Positions 6,199-9,175 of a stretch of DNA of 9,175 nucleotides are shown here, one piece after another; within the stretch, counting starts at the first letter, position 1, and each line of letters starts with the position of its first letter. The stretch is from Desulfuromonadaceae bacterium (lineage in GTDB: Bacteria; Desulfobacterota; Desulfuromonadia; Desulfuromonadales; Geopsychrobacteraceae). Made by a program: the position numbers and the translations under genes. A model generated the notes under the pieces. The model did not search any database. It saw only the letters and a program-made list of their open reading frames with translations, and was not told the DNA's origin. The stretch is taken from positions 1 through 9,175 of the forward strand of contig JADGED010000091.1 in assembly GCA_016744555.1 (NCBI GenBank), in the 5' to 3' direction.

Positions 6199-7383
6199 CT
6201 ATAATTGTTGCTTTACTCGCCCAAAGGCATCAATTGCAAAATCAAGGTCGGCACGACTTAATGCCGCCGACATTTGAGTTCTAATCCGTGCCTTACCTTG
6301 AGGAACTACTGGATAGGAAAATGCTACCACAAAAACCCCTTGAGCCAACATTTTATCGGCAAACTTACTCGCAATAGCGGCATCATGCAACATCACCGGA
6401 ACAATGGGGTGTTCGCCAGGCAACAATTCAAAACCATAAGTCTCTAGTCCTGCACGAAAAGTTTCGGTATTTTCTCGCAATTTATCCCGCAAATGACTCG
6501 ATTCACATGCAAGTTCCAGCGCCTTTATTGCTCCGGCAACTGCTGGCGGAGCAACGGTATTAGAGAATAAATAAGGGCGCGAACGTTGCCGCAATAAGTC
6601 TACAATTTCTTTGCGCGCGCTGGTAAATCCACCACCGGCGCCACCAAGTGCTTTGCCTAAAGTACCAGTAATAATATCTACCTTGCCAATACAGTTACGA
6701 TATTCGTGGGTACCACGCCCTTCAGCACCGATAAAACCAGTTGCATGAGAATCATCAACATGAACTAAGGCATTGTATTTCTTTGCCAAATTGCAGATTT
6801 CGTCGACCTTAGCAATATAGCCATCCATGGAGAAAACACCATCGGTGCTAATCAACTTAAACCGTGCACCGTTATTATCTGCAGCTTGTAATTGTTTTTC
6901 CAAATTATCCATATCACAATTACGATAACGGTAACGCTTTGCCTTACACAAACGTATTCCGTCTATAATGCTAGCATGATTGAGTTCATCAGAAATAACT
7001 GCATCTGCTTCGGTTAGCAGGGTTTCAAACAAGCCACCATTAGCATCAAAGCAAGATGGATATAAAATAGTATCATCTGTAACTAAAAAGTCGCTGAGCT
7101 TGTCTTCAAGTTGCTTATGCAGCGTTTGGGTACCACAAATAAAGCGTACCGATGACATACCAAATCCCCATTTATCGACACCGTCCTTGGCAGCTGCATT
7201 AACTTCTGGGTGTTGCGACATACCAAGATAATTATTAGCACAGAGATTAAGCACCTCAGAACTACTATTAACTCCTACGTGGGCACTTTGTGGCGTAGTA
7301 ATCAAACGTTCACGTTTATATAAACCGGCAGATTCTATAGCACTAAGTTCACCATTTAAATACTCTTGAAAGTTACCGTACAC
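6199..7383 (-). CDS. kbl: Glycine C-acetyltransferase (2-amino-3-ketobutyrate CoA ligase)
   Basis: Kbl is a pyridoxal-phosphate enzyme that cleaves 2-amino-3-ketobutyrate with CoA to give glycine and acetyl-CoA, the second step of threonine breakdown after Tdh. It belongs to the alpha-oxoamine synthase group. The PLP lysine is K244 in TGTLGKALGG (239-248), and the cofactor-contacting D210 and H213 are in HVDDSHATGF (208-217). NNYLGM (50-55) and SVRFICGTQTLHKQLE (78-93) are further family blocks. GRGTHEY (222-228) and the adjacent tdh point to Kbl rather than BioF, HemA or serine palmitoyltransferase. The length of 394 residues is typical. The start is a GTG at 7383, with AAAGGAG (7391-7397) 7 bases upstream. 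The gene follows tdh by 63 bases, and the two products form a known metabolic pair that limits loss of the unstable intermediate. Confidence 0.96.
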   Translation of the reverse strand: MYGNFQEYLNGELSAIESAGLYKRERLITTPQSAHVGVNSSSEVLNLCANNYLGMSQHPEVNAAAKDGVDKWGFGMSSVRFICGTQTLHKQLEDKLSDFLVTDDTILYPSCFDANGGLFETLLTEADAVISDELNHASIIDGIRLCKAKRYRYRNCDMDNLEKQLQAADNNGARFKLISTDGVFSMDGYIAKVDEICNLAKKYNALVHVDDSHATGFIGAEGRGTHEYRNCIGKVDIITGTLGKALGGAGGGFTSARKEIVDLLRQRSRPYLFSNTVAPPAVAGAIKALELACESSHLRDKLRENTETFRAGLETYGFELLPGEHPIVPVMLHDAAIASKFADKMLAQGVFVVAFSYPVVPQGKARIRTQMSAALSRADLDFAIDAFGRVKQQL

Positions 7384-7390
7384 AGCACCT

Positions 7391-7397
7391 CTCCTTT
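7391..7397 (-). promoter_or_regulatory. Ribosome binding site that fixes the kbl GTG start
   Basis: AAAGGAG on the minus strand is 7 bases from the GTG at 7383. The resulting N-terminus (MYGNFQEYL) matches the usual family start, and no in-frame ATG is nearby. Confidence 0.7.
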
Positions 7398-7446
7398 ACC
7401 CAAAAGACCCAAGATATTAACGTAAACCCGACCAAAACTAATTATT

Positions 7447-8475
7447 TCAATGCTCCCAATTCAAGATCACCTTACTTGCATCACCAGCATTCATTGCAGC
7501 AAACCCCTGTTCAAATTCCGTATAATTTAACCGATGAGTAATAACCGGCAATAAATCTAACCCAGATTCAATCATTACCGACATTTTGTACCATGTCTCG
7601 TACATCTCGCGGCCATAAATGCCTTTTATAGTCAGCATATTAAAAATGACGGTATTCCAATCAATAGCAACATCACCACCGGGTATCCCAAGCATAGCAA
7701 TTTTACCACCATGACACATATGTGAGATTAGATCCCTGAGCGCTGCCGGATTTCCAGACATCTCTAATCCAACATCGAAGCCCTCGGCCATTCCTAACTT
7801 CTTTTGTACATCGGCAATACTCTCACGGTTAACATCTACTCCATAAGTTGCCCCCATCGTCATCGCTAATTCTAAACGCTTAGGGTTGATATCGGTAATT
7901 ACTATATGTCTCGCTCCAGCATGACGACATACAGCAGCAGCCATAACGCCAATTGGACCAGCACCAGTTATAAGGATATCTTCGCCCAGAAGGTCGTATT
8001 GCAATGCAGTGTGAACAGCGTTACCCAGCGGATCAAACATTGCTGCTACATCGAGGTCAATGTCGGAGCTATGCTCCCAAACGTTAGACATAGGCAAAGA
8101 GACAAATTCGGCAAAAGCACCGGGTCGATTAACCCCAACGCCACTGGTATGAGCACACAGATGGCGCCTACCGGCCATACAATTACGACAACGCCCACAA
8201 ACAACATGCCCTTCACCAGAAACAATTTGTCCGGAACTAAAATCGATGACATTGGAACCTACCGCAACAATTTCACCTACAAATTCGTGACCAACCACCA
8301 TAGGGACAGGGATAGTTTTTTGTGCCCAAGCGTCCCAATTATAAATATGCATATCGGTGCCACAAATAGCCGTTCGCTTAACCTTTATCAGAACATCATT
8401 AATCCCTACTTCCGGTTCAGGCACCTCTTCCAACCATAATCCCGGCGTAGATTCCTTTTTAACCAATGCTTGCAT
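7447..8475 (-). CDS. tdh: L-threonine 3-dehydrogenase (NAD+, zinc-dependent)
   Basis: Tdh oxidises L-threonine to 2-amino-3-ketobutyrate with NAD+. It is a medium-chain alcohol dehydrogenase. The catalytic zinc site shows C38 and H63-E64 (CGTDMHIY and GHEFVGE), and the proton-relay residues T40 and H43 are present. The structural zinc cysteines are C93, C96, C99 and C107. The Rossmann dinucleotide motif GAGPIG (171-176) is intact, followed by an acidic residue at D195 (VITDINPKR), which favours NAD over NADP. DPLGNAVHTAL (148-158) and GIYGREMYETWYKM (291-304) are strongly Tdh-specific and separate it from sorbitol or other alcohol dehydrogenases. The 342-residue length is normal for the family. 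GGGGAG lies about 9 bases before the ATG. The gloB stop codon is 26 bases upstream, and kbl follows downstream. Confidence 0.97.
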   Translation of the reverse strand: MQALVKKESTPGLWLEEVPEPEVGINDVLIKVKRTAICGTDMHIYNWDAWAQKTIPVPMVVGHEFVGEIVAVGSNVIDFSSGQIVSGEGHVVCGRCRNCMAGRRHLCAHTSGVGVNRPGAFAEFVSLPMSNVWEHSSDIDLDVAAMFDPLGNAVHTALQYDLLGEDILITGAGPIGVMAAAVCRHAGARHIVITDINPKRLELAMTMGATYGVDVNRESIADVQKKLGMAEGFDVGLEMSGNPAALRDLISHMCHGGKIAMLGIPGGDVAIDWNTVIFNMLTIKGIYGREMYETWYKMSVMIESGLDLLPVITHRLNYTEFEQGFAAMNAGDASKVILNWEH

Positions 8476-8501
8476 AAAATGGTACTCCCCTATTGATTAA
8501 A

Positions 8502-9175
8502 TTAAAACTCGTTTTTTAAAGTTCGCAATTTAGTAAAAACTTCAAGTTCTGTTGCATCCTGCATTTGCAAGGCATCCCGTAATGCGGGATCAGCAGTACG
8601 CAAAAATGGATTTGTACATAATTCATTATGCAAAGATACTGGAATAGTCGCTTCATTACGATCTCGTTGTAATTGCAATTGCCGTAATTTATTAGCAACA
8701 AGCTTAGATTCTGGTTCAATTTGTGCTGCGAAGCGATAGTTGCTTAATGAATATTCATGGCCACAATAGAGTAGCGTTTCTGTTGGCAATTCTTTCAATT
8801 GTTGTAATGAATCAAACATCTGTGCCATTGTCCCTTCAAAAATACGCCCACAGCAACCCGAGAACAAGACATCACCACTAAACAGTGCCCCAGAAAAATT
8901 TCCTTTAGGACCTAGATAATAACAGCAATCCCCAAGGGTGTGACCTGGAGTATAATAAATCGTTATAGAAGTAGATAAAGAGATAAATTCAGCTGGCAAC
9001 GCTGCGGCTAAAGTTTTTTCTCCGTTCAAAACAATATCTACCCCTGGAATGCGCTTATCGGCACCGACAATCAAACATCCGGTCAGACGTTTCAATTCGG
9101 CATTACCGGCACAATGATCCTGATGCATATGGGTATTTAAAATCAAAGCTAATGTGCTCTTCTGCTGCTCTAAGT
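8502..9175 (-). CDS. gloB: Hydroxyacylglutathione hydrolase (glyoxalase II), N-terminus cut by window edge
   Basis: Glyoxalase II hydrolyses S-lactoylglutathione to lactate and glutathione, the last step of methylglyoxal detoxification in the cytoplasm. The frame is open through the window edge at 9175. An apparent TTG start at 9146 falls in the middle of the conserved domain, so it is not the real start; roughly 50 N-terminal residues are missing. The metallo-beta-lactamase site is THMHQDH, with the further metal ligands in PGHTLGD and SGDVLFSG. GRIFEGTMAQMFDSL, YCGHEYSLSN and the C-terminal NPFLR and LRTLKNEF blocks are specific to glyoxalase II rather than other members of the fold. The usual GCGR reads CCGR, a small change. 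The gene ends 26 bases before tdh. Because Tdh can generate aminoacetone and then methylglyoxal, the pairing makes metabolic sense. Confidence 0.92.
   Translation of the reverse strand, partial: LEQQKSTLALILNTHMHQDHCAGNAELKRLTGCLIVGADKRIPGVDIVLNGEKTLAAALPAEFISLSTSITIYYTPGHTLGDCCYYLGPKGNFSGALFSGDVLFSGCCGRIFEGTMAQMFDSLQQLKELPTETLLYCGHEYSLSNYRFAAQIEPESKLVANKLRQLQLQRDRNEATIPVSLHNELCTNPFLRTADPALRDALQMQDATELEVFTKLRTLKNEF

Noticed and set aside
6199..7383. 8-amino-7-oxononanoate synthase (BioF) or 5-aminolevulinate synthase as the identity of this PLP enzyme
   Set aside because: The GRGTHEY motif, overall length and adjacency to tdh fit Kbl; no biotin or heme genes are nearby.
7906..8439. A 177-codon open frame on the plus strand
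   Set aside because: It lies entirely opposite the well-supported tdh gene. Its translation is low in complexity, rich in Thr, Asn and Ser, and shows no domain.
8502..9146. Treating the TTG at 9146 as the start of the glyoxalase II
   Set aside because: The frame is open upstream to the window edge, and the codon lies just before the metal-binding THxHxDH motif. A real start there would remove the first beta strands of the fold.

Overview
All genes in this window lie on the minus strand and coding density is high. There are nine: seven complete, and two cut by the window edges (a polysaccharide deacetylase at the low end, a glyoxalase II at the high end). The DNA is moderately AT-rich. The mix of TlyA, an HDOD protein, an AIM24-family protein, a RelA/SpoT-type protein and an exported deacetylase suggests a Gram-negative bacterium. 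I lean weakly towards a Desulfuromonadales-like deltaproteobacterium; this is an impression from gene content, not a demonstrated placement. I see no mobile elements, CRISPR arrays, tRNA or rRNA genes. No gene-free stretch is longer than about 125 bases.

Transcription runs from high to low coordinates. The first block (9175 to about 4630) is gloB, tdh, kbl, lipB and an AIM24-family gene, with gaps of about 26 to 63 bases, so it is plausibly one operon. Tdh and Kbl convert threonine to glycine plus acetyl-CoA. Their unstable intermediate can decay to aminoacetone and then methylglyoxal, and GloB belongs to the methylglyoxal-removal pathway. LipB makes the protein-bound octanoyl precursor of lipoate, which the glycine cleavage system and 2-oxoacid dehydrogenases need. 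The block therefore reads as threonine/glycine catabolism with detoxification and cofactor supply.

The second block is a single HDOD-domain gene (3647-4507). It has a 125-base AT-rich upstream region containing a perfect 7-bp-arm palindrome over a candidate promoter, and it is followed by a strong stem-loop terminator (3581-3620).

The third block (3557 to 1) is tlyA, hinT, a short RelA/SpoT homologue and an exported polysaccharide deacetylase, with small gaps. The RelA/SpoT homologue is the most unusual gene here. Its HD hydrolase residues are intact, its synthetase domain looks degenerate, and the protein stops soon after the TGS domain. It looks like a hydrolase-only alarmone enzyme.

Overall this looks like an ordinary chromosomal core or semi-core region. 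I did not find a clear new multi-gene system. The best candidates for a second look are the RelA/SpoT variant and the gloB-tdh-kbl linkage.
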